From the NCBI RefSeq assembly GCF_003670295.1, contig NZ_QXJG01000001.1, positions 62,001 to 126,000 on the forward strand: a DNA stretch of 64,000 nucleotides, in the 5' to 3' direction. This DNA is from Helicobacter burdigaliensis (GTDB taxonomy: Bacteria; Campylobacterota; Campylobacteria; Campylobacterales; Helicobacteraceae). The number at the start of each line of letters is the position of its first letter. Position 1 is the first letter of the stretch. The notes below the pieces were generated by a model. It saw nothing but the letters and a program-made list of their open reading frames with translations, ran no database searches and was not told the origin of the DNA. The translations under genes and the position numbers were made by a program. This document shows positions 34,865 through 44,753 of the stretch, piece by piece.

Positions 34865-35938
34865 ATGAAAGTTGTTATCACAGGAGGGGGGACAGGAGGG
34901 CATTTAAGCGTTGCGAAAGCTTTTTTGGAAGAGTTGCAAAAAAGAGAAATTGAATGTATTTTCATAGGTTCTAGTGGCGGTCAAGATTTAACTTATTTTG
35001 AAAATGAAATAAGATTTTCTAAAAAATTCTTTTTACAAACAAGCGGGGTAGTCAATAAAAAAGGTTTAGGGAAGGTAAAATCTCTTTTTTATCAAGCTTT
35101 AGCTTTAAAAGAAGCAATTAGGATTTTAAAAAAAGAAAATATAGGGTGTGTGATTTCTGTTGGAGGGTATTCAGCAGCTCCTGCTTCTTTTGCTTCTGTT
35201 TTGTTAAAAATTCCTCTTTTTATCCATGAGCAAAATGCAAGAATAGGGCGTTTAAATGGAATTTTAAAAAGAAAGGCTACTTTGTTTTTTTCTTCTTATT
35301 TAGAGCCTTTTTGGGCTTATCCCACACAAGAAGATTTTTTTACCACACAAAGAGTGCGTAAAGAGATTAAAAATATTCTTTTTATGGGCGGATCGCAAGG
35401 AGCTAGGGCTATTAATCAATTTGCACTAAGTATGGCAGAAGATATTAATAAAAAAGGGATTAAAATCTTTCATCAATGCGGAAAAAGAGAATTTGAAAAC
35501 ATATTAGAAGAATACAAAAAACTTAATTTAAAAATAAAAATTTTAAAAAAAGAGCAAGATTTGCAAGAGGATTTTGAAATTTTGTTGTTTGATTTTTGTT
35601 TTTTTATGCCAAAAATTATGCAAACCTGTGATTTTGCTATCTCAAGAGCAGGGGCAAGTTCGCTTTGGGAGCTGTGTGCTAATGGACTTCCTGCTTTATT
35701 TGTTCCCTATCCTTATGCGGCACAAAATCATCAATACTTTAATGCAAAATTTATCCAGGATAAAGAGCTTGGATTTTTATGTGAAGAAAAAGATTTGTTT
35801 TGTGATGTTTTATGGGATATTTTAGAGCTTTTAGATAGTGAAAAGTTAGAAAATATTAGCACTTCATTAATGAAGCAGAGTGATAAAAATGCTAGTGCAA
35901 AGATGGTGGATGCAATTTTAAGAATTACGAGTAATTAA
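34865..35938 (+). CDS. murG: UDP-GlcNAc:undecaprenyl-PP-MurNAc-pentapeptide GlcNAc transferase
   Basis: MurG makes lipid II by adding GlcNAc to lipid I on the inner face of the membrane. The 357-aa protein has the first glycine loop ITGGGTGGHLSVAKAF, the VGGYSAAP and HEQNARIGRLN segments of the lipid-binding N domain, GGSQGARAIN as second loop, and the donor-binding SRAGASSLWELCANGLPALF with the FVPYPYAAQNHQ motif. AAGGAAG precedes the ATG. The 3' end overlaps ybeY by 21 bp. Confidence 0.97.
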   Translation: MKVVITGGGTGGHLSVAKAFLEELQKREIECIFIGSSGGQDLTYFENEIRFSKKFFLQTSGVVNKKGLGKVKSLFYQALALKEAIRILKKENIGCVISVGGYSAAPASFASVLLKIPLFIHEQNARIGRLNGILKRKATLFFSSYLEPFWAYPTQEDFFTTQRVRKEIKNILFMGGSQGARAINQFALSMAEDINKKGIKIFHQCGKREFENILEEYKKLNLKIKILKKEQDLQEDFEILLFDFCFFMPKIMQTCDFAISRAGASSLWELCANGLPALFVPYPYAAQNHQYFNAKFIQDKELGFLCEEKDLFCDVLWDILELLDSEKLENISTSLMKQSDKNASAKMVDAILRITSN

Positions 35939-36370
35939 ACTTTTTGGCAAAGCAAAAAGAGTGATAAACTCCTCCTCTTTTTTTCTTTGTTCACCACAAT
36001 CTTTTTCATGATCATAACCTACAAGATGTAAAAAACCATGAATAAAAAGCAAATAAATTTCTTCTTCTATGCTATGATTAAGGCTATTAGAAACTTCTTT
36101 GGCAAAATCTATGCTAATTAAAATACTCCCATAAAGCATACAAAATTCAGAATCTAGTGGAAAAGAAAGCACATCTGTTGGTTTATCAATATTGCGATAA
36201 GTTTTATTAATCTCTTGCATTGCTTCATTATTTAGGATAATTAGCTCGCATTGTTTTAGAGAAATATTTAAATTCTTTGTCATTTTTTGTAAAAAATTTT
36301 CTAGATTCTCTTTAAACTCTAAAGAAAATTCATAATCGCTTTGATTTTCAAATAAAATGTTATTTGGCAT
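35918..36370 (-). CDS. ybeY: Endoribonuclease YbeY (rRNA maturation)
   Basis: YbeY is a zinc-dependent RNase for 16S rRNA 3' processing and ribosome quality control. The 150-aa protein carries the signature HGFLHLVGYDH, whose three histidines bind zinc. The preceding NKTYRNIDKPTDVLSFPLD is also conserved. The length is typical. It overlaps xthA upstream by 11 bp and converges on murG with a 21-bp overlap. Confidence 0.95.
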   Translation of the reverse strand: MPNNILFENQSDYEFSLEFKENLENFLQKMTKNLNISLKQCELIILNNEAMQEINKTYRNIDKPTDVLSFPLDSEFCMLYGSILISIDFAKEVSNSLNHSIEEEIYLLFIHGFLHLVGYDHEKDCGEQRKKEEEFITLFALPKSLITRNS

Positions 36371-37118
36371 TGATTTCTAATCCCACAGGGCAATGATCGC
36401 TTCCTAAAATTTCAGGATAAATTTTGGCATCTATTAGCTTTTTGCTTAAAATTTCAGAGCATAAAAAATAATCAATCCGCCACCCAGTGTTATTTGCTCT
36501 AGCTTTTCCCATATAGCTCCACCAGCTATAAGCTCCTTCAAGCGTAGGATAAAAGTATCTAAAAGTATCTACAAATCCACTTTCAAGCAAAATACTCATT
36601 TTTTCGCGTTCTTCATCTGTGAATCCTGCATTGCGTCTATTTGTTTTTGGATTTTTTAAATCAATTTCTTTATGTGCTACATTTAGATCTCCACACACAA
36701 TCACGGGTTTTGTTTTTTCTAAATTTTTTAGATAATTTTTAAAATCATCTTCCCATTCCATTCTATATTCTAGTCTTTCTAGCTCTCTTTTAGAGTTTGG
36801 GGTATAGACATTTACTAAATAAAATTCATTAAATTCAGCACAAATGATTCTGCCTTCTTTGTCGTGGTGCTCTATTCCCATATCATAGGTTATGCTTAAA
36901 GGGTTTGTTTTGCTAAAAATCACTACCCCTGAATAACCCTTTTTTTCTGCAGAATTCCAAAATTCATAATAACCCTCAAAGCAAAAATCGGCTTGATCTT
37001 TTTGCATTTTGGATTCTTGGATACAAAAAATATCCGCATCTATTTTTTTAAAAAAGTCCATAAAGCCCTTATTCATACAAGCTCTAAGACCATTTACATT
37101 CCATGAGATTAATTTCAA
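36360..37118 (-). CDS. xthA: Exodeoxyribonuclease III / AP endonuclease
   Basis: XthA cleaves DNA at abasic sites in base-excision repair and trims 3' ends. The 252-aa protein has the EEP-family motifs in order: SWNVNGLRA, FCIQESKM (metal Glu), VNVYTPNSKRELERLEYR, CGDLNVAHKEIDL, GWRIDYFLCS and the catalytic-pair GSDHCPVGLEI. All catalytic residues are intact. It overlaps ybeY by 11 bp and lies 14 bp after the AsmA-like gene. Confidence 0.96.
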   Translation of the reverse strand: MKLISWNVNGLRACMNKGFMDFFKKIDADIFCIQESKMQKDQADFCFEGYYEFWNSAEKKGYSGVVIFSKTNPLSITYDMGIEHHDKEGRIICAEFNEFYLVNVYTPNSKRELERLEYRMEWEDDFKNYLKNLEKTKPVIVCGDLNVAHKEIDLKNPKTNRRNAGFTDEEREKMSILLESGFVDTFRYFYPTLEGAYSWWSYMGKARANNTGWRIDYFLCSEILSKKLIDAKIYPEILGSDHCPVGLEINAK

Positions 37119-37132
37119 ATTTACTCCTTAAA

Positions 37133-39664
37133 TTATCTTGGTTGTTTAACAACGCCATTATAAAAAGGCTCACATTTAGCATTTTGTGTGCCTAAAATCG
37201 GATCTGTAACCTTTTGCGTTCCTTTTTTAATCTTACCAAACAAAGAAGTGGCAAGATTGATCGCTGTTTGAACTGTCGCTTTAGAAAACTCTATTTTAGG
37301 ATTGCTTAGAGTTCCTTTGATTTTTTGTGAGATTTTAGCACAATTTTTATCATCTAAAATAGCAATTATAAAATTATCAAAAGTTTCATTTTTTAAATGG
37401 ATAGCACCTTTTGCCGCAATTCTTGTTTTATTAGTAGCAAAAGCTACATCTTTAGCATTTGCCACGCCATTATTTATATCAAAATTTGCTTCAATTTGCT
37501 TAATAAGGCTTTTTGAGCTTACAACAGCATTAAATCCTAGCATACCCACATCACTTCCTTTAGTGGCTGCAATACCAAAAGGACCTGCTAAAACAAACGC
37601 ACCTATATCTAAAAGATTTACTTGATTTGTGTTTTCATAGTTGCTTACAAGTCCATCAATATCAATGCTATAAATTTCAAAATTGCTTCCACTAAGTCTT
37701 GCATTACCTGTGAGATTACTAAGTATGGTTTGTGTGTCTTTGCCTTTAATATCTAAAGAAGCATTTGCATTGATAAGTCCATTTTTTATAAGCTTTTCCA
37801 TACCGCTAAACTTAGCAATCTTTTGCATACTGATATTTTTGGCTTCTAAGTTAAAATGTTCATTTTTTAATTCTGCTTCTAAATTATCTCCAAAATCTTT
37901 ATTTTGGATTTTAAAAGAAGGGATACCAGAATTTAGTGCAAAAGAACCATCAAGACTTAAAGCACCTTTTAGATTCATAGAAGTAGGGTTGATAGAGGCA
38001 ACTTCAAAAATATTAATCGCAAAATCACTGCTATAATTTTGCTTAGATAAATCTAAATTAATATTGGGTAGATTTATTTTAAAATCTTTACTATTTAATG
38101 TAATTTTTGCTTCACCTAAACCTTTTTTGAATGAACCATTGCCTTCTAGGGCTGTTTGCAAATCTTGTTTAAAATTCATTCCGCTAAGCTCATTTAAAGT
38201 GGCTTTGCTAAGTAAAATGCTAGGTGAATTAATTTTAAATTCTCCACTTATTCCTTTATCAAAGTCTTTTAGATTTGCCTCTGCTTCTAGTTCTCCATTT
38301 GCGCTAAAGCCAAAAAGTCCGGCTAATTTTTGCAAATTTAGCTTTTTAATATCTATTGCAATATTTTTTGGAGCATAATCATATAAAGCTGTGTTTGCAT
38401 TAATTTGTGAATCAAAAAGATCGCTATTTGCTTTTATATTGATTTTCTTAGAATCTCCACTAAAGCTTGCATTTAAGCTATTGTTTTGTGCTAAATTCAT
38501 TCCATTAAATGCTAAAGTTTGAATTTTGCTATTTAAATTTCCATTCACTTTATAGCTTAAATCTTGAAGATTAATATCTTCTACTTTAGCATTGAGATTG
38601 ATTTCTCCTTGTGCTTCATAGCCCAGTGCTAAAAATTCTAAAATCTCTTTTAAATTTAGCTGTTTTGCTTCTAAAATGAGTGATTTTGGAGTATAGCTAG
38701 GAGCTTCTATTAAAGCACCAATAGGTTGTGTGATTGCATTAAGCTTTAAGGCTATCTTTTGGTCTTTTAGAGAGCTTGATTTTAGGCTAAGCGCTAGATT
38801 AATAGGAGTTTTTGGAGCAAAATTATTTATATTAAATTTTTGAAGAGTTGCAAAGACTTTACCATTAGAACTAAAGTCTTCTAATAAAAAGGATAAGTCT
38901 TTAGAATTAATATCAAGATAGCTTGAATGCGCCAAAATAGTGCTTATGATTTTACCTTCTTTGGCTTCTCCATTTAAAGAGAATGCAATAGAATCTTTTG
39001 GCAATATTAAATTAAAATCTTTTTTTAATAAAGCAAGATTAGGGGAAATAGCAACTGAGGCAATTTGAAACTTTCCTTTGGGCTTAGCAATATCTGTTAT
39101 ATCCATATTTGCAGCTACTTTTAATTTTCCATTTGCATAGAGAGGTTGGCTTAAAAATTTTAATAAAGAGGCAATTTGAATATCCTCTTTTGTGTTGATA
39201 AATAAGCGTTTAGGCGCATAATCTTCTAAGCTAATATTTGCATTAATCTCACTATCAAATGCCTTAATATCCAGTTTTGTATCTATAATATTACCTTTTT
39301 TGCTTATATCTCCATTTAGCGCTAAAGAGCCATTAAGCTTGATGCCCAAAAGTGGTTCATAAGGAGCAAGATTTTTAATAAAAGCATTGAGTGTAGCATC
39401 TGTATTTAGCGTAAAAAGAGAATATTTACCTTGTAAAGCAATTTGTGATTTTTGTTTATCTGTAATTGCAAATTCATAAGTGCTAAATTTTAATTTAAAA
39501 TGTGTAAATTCTAAGCCAATGGGAGCTTTTTCATTAGCAATTTGCGTGATTTTGTTTTTTAAAAACTCATTTCCGCTATTTGAAAAAAGCCAAGCTAAAA
39601 TCAAACCAACAATGATTATAAGACTAACAACAAAGATGAGTAAAATCTTTAAAAGCTTTTTCAT
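37133..39664 (-). CDS. AsmA-like envelope protein
   Basis: This 843-aa protein has one N-terminal membrane anchor (LLKILLIFVVSLIIIVGLILAWLF-type helix within the first 30 residues) followed by a long periplasmic region of repeating amphipathic beta strands (recurrent patterns such as NAxLxLxDYAPK). This is typical of AsmA/TamB-like proteins that bridge or influence lipid transport to the outer membrane. The ATG at 39664 (MKKLLKILLIF) has AAGGAG at seven-base spacing; an upstream ATG would add 27 residues without a good site. The C-terminal part (about 650-790) has the conserved AsmA-C region. Exact role unknown. Confidence 0.8.
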   Translation of the reverse strand: MKKLLKILLIFVVSLIIIVGLILAWLFSNSGNEFLKNKITQIANEKAPIGLEFTHFKLKFSTYEFAITDKQKSQIALQGKYSLFTLNTDATLNAFIKNLAPYEPLLGIKLNGSLALNGDISKKGNIIDTKLDIKAFDSEINANISLEDYAPKRLFINTKEDIQIASLLKFLSQPLYANGKLKVAANMDITDIAKPKGKFQIASVAISPNLALLKKDFNLILPKDSIAFSLNGEAKEGKIISTILAHSSYLDINSKDLSFLLEDFSSNGKVFATLQKFNINNFAPKTPINLALSLKSSSLKDQKIALKLNAITQPIGALIEAPSYTPKSLILEAKQLNLKEILEFLALGYEAQGEINLNAKVEDINLQDLSYKVNGNLNSKIQTLAFNGMNLAQNNSLNASFSGDSKKINIKANSDLFDSQINANTALYDYAPKNIAIDIKKLNLQKLAGLFGFSANGELEAEANLKDFDKGISGEFKINSPSILLSKATLNELSGMNFKQDLQTALEGNGSFKKGLGEAKITLNSKDFKINLPNINLDLSKQNYSSDFAINIFEVASINPTSMNLKGALSLDGSFALNSGIPSFKIQNKDFGDNLEAELKNEHFNLEAKNISMQKIAKFSGMEKLIKNGLINANASLDIKGKDTQTILSNLTGNARLSGSNFEIYSIDIDGLVSNYENTNQVNLLDIGAFVLAGPFGIAATKGSDVGMLGFNAVVSSKSLIKQIEANFDINNGVANAKDVAFATNKTRIAAKGAIHLKNETFDNFIIAILDDKNCAKISQKIKGTLSNPKIEFSKATVQTAINLATSLFGKIKKGTQKVTDPILGTQNAKCEPFYNGVVKQPR

Positions 39665-39740
39665 TCTCCTACTCCTTTTAATTTTCTTCATTTTACAATA
39701 CGCTTTATAAAAAACAAATTTGTTTTTAGGTAATATTATA

Positions 39741-39768
39741 ATCATTTCTAAAAAATTTTAGGAATGAT
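39741..39768 (+). promoter_or_regulatory. 13-bp hairpin in the leader of the YjfB-like gene
   Basis: ATCATTTCTAAAA (39741-39753) pairs with TTTTAGGAATGAT (39756-39768) through 13 positions, one of them a G-U wobble, with a 2-nt centre. It lies 36 nt before the small motility gene. It could be an RNA hairpin or a protein-binding dyad. Confidence 0.45.
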
Positions 39769-39786
39769 AGAGCTTTTGCTCACAAA

Positions 39787-39804
39787 AACAGAAAGGAGTC
39801 TGTT
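39787..39804 (+). promoter_or_regulatory. Shine-Dalgarno presented in a hairpin loop
   Basis: AACAGA (39787-39792) and TCTGTT (39799-39804) are exact reverse complements and flank the full ribosome site AAGGAG (39793-39798). The start codon ATG follows immediately at 39805. The 6-bp stem with a 6-nt loop would display or restrict the ribosome site, depending on stability. Confidence 0.5.
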
Positions 39805-40011
39805 ATGGTTTCAGGAATCGATACCTCAAGTGTAGCGTTAAGTGGAAACTTAAGTGTTTTAAAGAAAGCTATGGATACTAATGAGCAGCTTATGAGTTCT
39901 TTAATCTCCAACATGCAAGGTGCAAGTAGTAATCTACAAAGCCCACAGCAAGCTTCTAGCGCTCCTAGTGTTCCAGCACCTAGCAATGGAAGGCTAGATA
40001 TAATGGCTTAA
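39805..40011 (+). CDS. Small YjfB-like putative motility protein
   Basis: This 68-aa protein resembles the YjfB putative motility family: a short N terminus (SGIDTSSVALSGN), the conserved helix LSVLKKAMDTNEQLMSSLIS, a Ser/Gln/Pro-rich linker and the C-terminal GRLDIMA in place of the usual GxxIDI end. The family is linked to flagellated bacteria but its role is not known. It is monocistronic, with a strongly structured leader and a hairpin terminator straight after its stop, so it appears to be separately regulated. Confidence 0.7.
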   Translation: MVSGIDTSSVALSGNLSVLKKAMDTNEQLMSSLISNMQGASSNLQSPQQASSAPSVPAPSNGRLDIMA

Positions 40012-40029
40012 AGGCTTTTATGGCCTTTA
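40009..40029. terminator. Bidirectional hairpin terminator
   Basis: TAAAGGC (40009-40015) and GCCTTTA (40023-40029) form a 7-bp stem with a 7-nt loop in the 19-bp gap between the convergent YjfB-like and radical SAM genes. The left arm includes the last two bases of the YjfB-like stop codon. Confidence 0.6.
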
Positions 40030-40030
40030 G

Positions 40031-40882
40031 CTATGAATCAAATTGCTTTAAATAGTTTGGATAAGCACAAGCTTTGCAATAATCTTCAATGCGTTTTTCT
40101 TGCCTAAAGCCTTCTATAAGTTTTAAAAATCTTTGTGTTTGTAAAATTTCTTTTAAATTTTGATGTTTTAAATCTCCTAGTGTAATGTTTCCTTGTGTAT
40201 CAAAACAGCAAGGCACAACTCTCCCATCGCTTAAAATACCTAGCTGTTTTAATCCTCCATAGCAAAACCCTTCATTAAGTTTAGTTTGGCTAGGACTCCA
40301 AGTAAAAAATGGCTTTTGGATAAGATGAAGCTTGTAATCTAGTCTTGTATTGTCAGCATTTATAACATCTATTTTAAAAAATTCTTTAAGTTTAGAATAG
40401 ATAATTTCATTTTTTTGTGGAGGGTGCATAGAAGCGTTAAGATTCCAAAGTCTAAGATTGATAAAAAATTCTTTTTTAAAATCTTTGTGAAGTTTTAAAA
40501 ATATAAAAAGATTATCAAAGTAAGATTCTAAATCCATAGGTATTTTTTGATAAAGCATACTCATAAGTGAAAAATTAATTTGATGAATACTAGAATGATT
40601 TAAAAGTAAATCTTTATGCAAATGCAAAAAATAACCACTTGTGGTAATATCTACTTTTAAATGATTGTCCTTTGCAATATCTAAATAATCTTTTAAATTT
40701 TCAACACTTAAAGGATCGCCTAAAATATGCAATGCTATTAAATTTGCAAACCCCTTAACTTCTTTTGTGATTTTAGAAAATAAGGGGAGGGGCATTGTGT
40801 GGGTGGATTTCAAAGGGGTGCAAAATGTGCAATCTAGCCCACAAAAATTTGTAATTTCAATAAAAACTTTTTTAAATCTCAT
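40031..40882 (-). CDS. Radical SAM protein with SPASM-like C terminus
   Basis: This 283-aa enzyme has the radical SAM cluster motif C14-x3-C18-x2-C21 (NFCGLDCTFC) at the start of a TIM-barrel. A C-terminal cysteine-rich segment (GFCYGGLKQLGILSDGRVV, then PCCFDTQGNITLGDL and DYCKACAYP) is typical of SPASM/twitch auxiliary-cluster domains. These modify peptides, RNA or act as maturases. No peptide precursor or maturation target is adjacent except possibly the small protein gene convergent with it. It abuts the LolC-type gene upstream. Substrate unknown. Confidence 0.85.
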   Translation of the reverse strand: MRFKKVFIEITNFCGLDCTFCTPLKSTHTMPLPLFSKITKEVKGFANLIALHILGDPLSVENLKDYLDIAKDNHLKVDITTSGYFLHLHKDLLLNHSSIHQINFSLMSMLYQKIPMDLESYFDNLFIFLKLHKDFKKEFFINLRLWNLNASMHPPQKNEIIYSKLKEFFKIDVINADNTRLDYKLHLIQKPFFTWSPSQTKLNEGFCYGGLKQLGILSDGRVVPCCFDTQGNITLGDLKHQNLKEILQTQRFLKLIEGFRQEKRIEDYCKACAYPNYLKQFDS

Positions 40883-42091
40883 TTATTCATTACGCAAAAC
40901 TTCTAAAGGATTGATTTTAGTAGCCTTATATGCTGGATAATAAGAAGAAGCAAAAACGATTAAAAAAGAACCTAGCAAAATTGACAACAAATCAATTAAA
41001 GAAAGCTCTAAAGGCAATTTATCGCTTCCATATACATCAGCAGGAAGTGAAATAATAGGAAAGTTAGCCAAAAGTGCTAAAATAATCGCTGCTAAAATAC
41101 TGCCACAAACAATCCCACTAATACCTATAAAATTCCCTAAATAAAGAAAAGTCTTTTGAATCTCTTTTGTGCTTGCACCCATGGTTAAAAGCAAGGCAAT
41201 TTCTTTGCGTCTATTCATAACACTCATTAAAAGTGAGCTGATAATATTTAAAGAAGCTACTAAAATAATAAGCATAAGAACAATAAATAAAGCCCTTTTT
41301 TCTAAAGCAAGTGCAGAAAAGAAGTTGCCATTTTGTTCCCACCAACCTATGATTCTATAAGTTTCCTCAAAATGCTCTTTTAAAGAAAGAATATCTTTTT
41401 GGGGATTTGGCGTATGGATGTGTATGCCATCATACATGCCACTAGGCAGGTTTTTAATCGCACTTAAAGCTTCAAGAGTGGTATAAATATATCCTTTATC
41501 ATAGTTAATAAGCCCTGAATTAAAAAATCCTTCTACTTTAAATCTTTTAAGAATAGGGGATACTCCAAGAGCATTAGGAGAAAGTTCTGTAAAAATAAGC
41601 ATTAAAGGTGAGTTATAATCTAAAAAATAAGATTCTTGTAAGCCCTTTCCCACAATCACTTTAAAATGTGTATCGCTTAAAGTTGCACTCTCCATAGCTT
41701 CTTTAAAAATAGGATTCACTTTAGCTTCCCTATCAAAATCCACTCCAAAAACTAAAGCACCTTCTAATGCTCTTCCGCTTTTTGAAATGGCTTGGGTTTG
41801 TATAAAAGGGCTATAAGAAAAATTTGGAAATTTATTTTCTAAGGCTTGCAATGTGCTTTGATTAACTCCTCCATAAATGCGTGGAACAAGTGTAATAGGA
41901 TAATTCATAGCGGATAATTTTCGCTCAAACTCCTTATCAAACCCATTCATAATAGCCATAGCTACAATTAAAACCATAACTCCTATGCAAACTCCTAAAA
42001 ATGCCAAAATAGCAGTGATAGAAATAAAGGGCTGAGATTTATTAAAACGTAAATAGCGTTTCATTAAAAAGGGTATTATTTTGCCTTTCAT
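40883..42091 (-). CDS. LolC/E-type lipoprotein-releasing ABC permease
   Basis: This 402-aa FtsX-family permease extracts lipoproteins from the inner membrane for handover to LolA. It has one N-terminal helix (about 22-45, ITAILAFLGVCIGVMVLIVA), a large periplasmic domain to about 265, and three C-terminal helices starting at LFIVLMLIILVASLNIISSL. GASTKEIQKTFLYLG and the final SYYPAYKATKINPLEVLRNE are diagnostic. A single LolC/E-like protein (LolF type) is usual in this phylum. It sits 14 bp after secA, and lolA is divergent from secA, so lipoprotein-export genes cluster here. Confidence 0.92.
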   Translation of the reverse strand: MKGKIIPFLMKRYLRFNKSQPFISITAILAFLGVCIGVMVLIVAMAIMNGFDKEFERKLSAMNYPITLVPRIYGGVNQSTLQALENKFPNFSYSPFIQTQAISKSGRALEGALVFGVDFDREAKVNPIFKEAMESATLSDTHFKVIVGKGLQESYFLDYNSPLMLIFTELSPNALGVSPILKRFKVEGFFNSGLINYDKGYIYTTLEALSAIKNLPSGMYDGIHIHTPNPQKDILSLKEHFEETYRIIGWWEQNGNFFSALALEKRALFIVLMLIILVASLNIISSLLMSVMNRRKEIALLLTMGASTKEIQKTFLYLGNFIGISGIVCGSILAAIILALLANFPIISLPADVYGSDKLPLELSLIDLLSILLGSFLIVFASSYYPAYKATKINPLEVLRNE

Positions 42092-42105
42092 TTTGTCTTA
42101 CCTTG

Positions 42106-44649
42106 TCATTTTGCAAGAATACCTTTTTTAGGGCCGCTTTTTCCACAGCAATCTTTGTATTTTTTACCGCTTCCACAAGGGCAAGGTGCATTTCTTGCGG
42201 GTTTTTTAGATATGAGAGAATTACTGCTATTGCTTTGTTCTAGCTTTTCTCTAGTGTTTCTAGTTTCTTCTTCAAGTTCTGCTTCATTTTCTCTTAATTG
42301 TAATTTATAAAGCATTTTAATAGCGGTGTATTTGATTTGACTTGCTAATTCTAAAAACAAATTATAACTTTCTTTTTTGTATTCTACTAAGGGATCTTTT
42401 TGGTTATAGCCCCTAAGTCCTATACCTGTTTTTAGATTATCCATCACATATAAATGCTCTCTCCATAAATTATCTAAAGTTTGCAAATATACAAGGCGTT
42501 CAATTTCACTTTTCATTTTTGAATCAATTTTAGACATTTTAAGCTCGTAAGCCTTTTTAAATTCTTCTTCTAAAAAGCCCTCAAAATTTCCATTTTCTTC
42601 ATAGGATTTTTTTAGCTCTTGTGTTAAAAGCTCTACATTAAAATCCTCTTTAGCAAAGGCACATAAAGAATTTAAATCATCTTCTGGAGAGAATACATTG
42701 CTTTTTTGCAAAAGCATTGTGATACATTCTTGTCTATTTTCATTGATTCTATGGCTAAGATCTGTATTGCTATCTAGCAGTTCATCTCTTAAGCGATAAA
42801 TTGCTTTTCTTTGCTCATTTGCCACATCATCATATTCTAGCAAATGCTTTCTTGCTTCAAAATGCATACTTTCTACTTTTTTTTGGGCATTTTCTACCGA
42901 TCTTGTAACAAGTTTTGATTCTATATGTTCACCCTCATCAAGCCCAAGTTTATCCATAATATTTTTAATCTTATCGCTTCCAAAAATTCTTAAAAGTGGA
43001 TCTTCTAAGCTTAGATAAAATTGACTAACCCCCGGATCTCCTTGTCTTCCACTTCTACCTCTTAATTGATTGTCAATTCTTCTTGATTCGTGGCGTTCTG
43101 TCCCTATAATGTAAAGTCCGCCAAGCTCTCTAATTTCATCATTGATTTTGATATCTACCCCACGCCCTGCCATATTTGTAGCGATGGTTACAGCGCCCTT
43201 TTTACCTGCATCTTTAATAATTTCAGCTTCTTGTGCATGTTGCTTTGCATTTAGCACAGAATGGGGAATCCTAAAGCTTTTTAAAAGCTCATGAATCTTT
43301 TCACTCTTTTCAATAGAGGCAGTTCCTACTAAAACGGGTTGTCCCTTTTTGTAAAGCTCGTTAATCTTATCCACTAAGGCTTTAAATTTTTCTTTTTCAG
43401 TTTTGTATATTAAATCATTTAAATCTTTTCTTGCAATAGGAAGATTTGTAGGGATAGATACAACTTCTAGGTTATAAATTTGCAAAAACTCACTTGCTTC
43501 TGTTTGTGCTGTTCCTGTCATCCCTGCTAATTTTTCATAAAGGCGGAAATAATTTTGATAAGTTATATCGGCTAAAGTTTGGGATTCTTCTTTGATTTTT
43601 ACTCCCTCTTTTGCTTCTAGTGCTTGGTGTAAGCCCTCGCTAAAGCGTCGCCCCTCACTTAATCTTCCTGTAAATTCATCAACAATTACCACTTCACCAT
43701 CTCTTAGAACATAATCTTTATCAATAAAGAAAAGATAGTTTGCTTTAAGTGCTTGGTCTAAATGGTGTGCTAAAACAGCATTTTCCACACTATAAAGATT
43801 GTCAATTTTAAAAAGCTCTTCAGCTTTAGCAATTCCTGCTTCATTAATTAAGATATTGCGATTTTTTTCATCAATGCTAAAATGCTCTTCTTTTTTAAGT
43901 TTTAGTGCTACTTCATTGGCAATTTTATAATTATCTAGCGTTTTATTTGCAGGGCCTGAAATAATTAGTGGAGTTCTAGCCTCATCAATTAAAATAGAAT
44001 CCACTTCATCTACAATAGCAAAATAATGGTGTTTTTGCACTTTTTGGCTTAAATCATATTTCATATTATCGCGTAAATAATCAAAGCCAAATTCATTATT
44101 GGTTCCATAGACAATATCTTTAGAGTATTGTTCTATTCTGTCTTCATCATCATAATTATCCCCCGTGATAATTCCCACAGAATAGCCCAAAAATTCATAT
44201 AAAGGACGCATAGCTTCCGCATCGCGTCTAGCTAGATAATCATTTACTGTTACAATATGCACGCTTTTTTTGCTCATGGCATTTAAGCACACTGGAAGCG
44301 TAGCTACAAGCGTTTTCCCTTCACCTGTTTTCATTTCGGCAATTTTGCCTTCATGTAAAACCATACCACCGATTAATTGCACATCAAAATGTCGCATATT
44401 TAAAACACGCCTACTAGCTTCTCTAGTAATGGCAAAAGAAGAAAAAAGGACTTTACTTAGTTCTTCGCTAACATTTTTAGCATTTGCCACTTGAGTTTTA
44501 AGTTGTAAAAAAGCCTCTTTTAATTCATCATCACTTAATTTCTTGTAAGTGTCTTCTAGAGCATTAATTTTTTTAATTTCTTTTTTATAATGGGCAACAA
44601 GGCGATCATTTTTGTTACTAAAAATTTTCTTTGCAAGTGAAGCTATCAT
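42106..44649 (-). CDS. secA: Preprotein translocase ATPase SecA
   Basis: SecA powers protein export through SecYEG. The 847-aa protein has Walker [15 protein letters not shown], the DEAD-like [19 protein letters not shown], the NBD2 motif [13 protein letters not shown], and [21 protein letters not shown]. The C-terminal zinc and SecB-binding tail [14 protein letters not shown] is intact (residues about 827-840). The gene is divergent from lolA over a 104-bp gap. Confidence 0.98.
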   Translation of the reverse strand: MIASLAKKIFSNKNDRLVAHYKKEIKKINALEDTYKKLSDDELKEAFLQLKTQVANAKNVSEELSKVLFSSFAITREASRRVLNMRHFDVQLIGGMVLHEGKIAEMKTGEGKTLVATLPVCLNAMSKKSVHIVTVNDYLARRDAEAMRPLYEFLGYSVGIITGDNYDDEDRIEQYSKDIVYGTNNEFGFDYLRDNMKYDLSQKVQKHHYFAIVDEVDSILIDEARTPLIISGPANKTLDNYKIANEVALKLKKEEHFSIDEKNRNILINEAGIAKAEELFKIDNLYSVENAVLAHHLDQALKANYLFFIDKDYVLRDGEVVIVDEFTGRLSEGRRFSEGLHQALEAKEGVKIKEESQTLADITYQNYFRLYEKLAGMTGTAQTEASEFLQIYNLEVVSIPTNLPIARKDLNDLIYKTEKEKFKALVDKINELYKKGQPVLVGTASIEKSEKIHELLKSFRIPHSVLNAKQHAQEAEIIKDAGKKGAVTIATNMAGRGVDIKINDEIRELGGLYIIGTERHESRRIDNQLRGRSGRQGDPGVSQFYLSLEDPLLRIFGSDKIKNIMDKLGLDEGEHIESKLVTRSVENAQKKVESMHFEARKHLLEYDDVANEQRKAIYRLRDELLDSNTDLSHRINENRQECITMLLQKSNVFSPEDDLNSLCAFAKEDFNVELLTQELKKSYEENGNFEGFLEEEFKKAYELKMSKIDSKMKSEIERLVYLQTLDNLWREHLYVMDNLKTGIGLRGYNQKDPLVEYKKESYNLFLELASQIKYTAIKMLYKLQLRENEAELEEETRNTREKLEQSNSSNSLISKKPARNAPCPCGSGKKYKDCCGKSGPKKGILAK

Positions 44650-44753
44650 TGAATTGTAACCTTAAAATTTAAATTTTAACTAGCCATTTTAGCATAATTT
44701 TTAGGTAAAATAATAAGAAGTTTTACTAATTTATCTAAAAGTAAGGAGAAATT

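Noticed and set aside
34865-34912. G-rich run at the start of murG as a phase-variable tract
   Set aside because: The run is only six G and encodes the conserved GGGTGGH loop of MurG.
37683-38378. Long plus-strand frames opposite the AsmA-like gene
   Set aside because: They are Leu/Phe/Ser-rich shadows of the Lys/Asn-rich AsmA-like frame, without ribosome sites.
39720-39790. Possible sigma-54 (GG-N10-GC) or sigma-28 promoter before the YjfB-like gene
   Set aside because: GGAATGATAG and TTTTGCT are present but the spacing does not fit GG-N10-GC, and no good sigma-28 match was seen.
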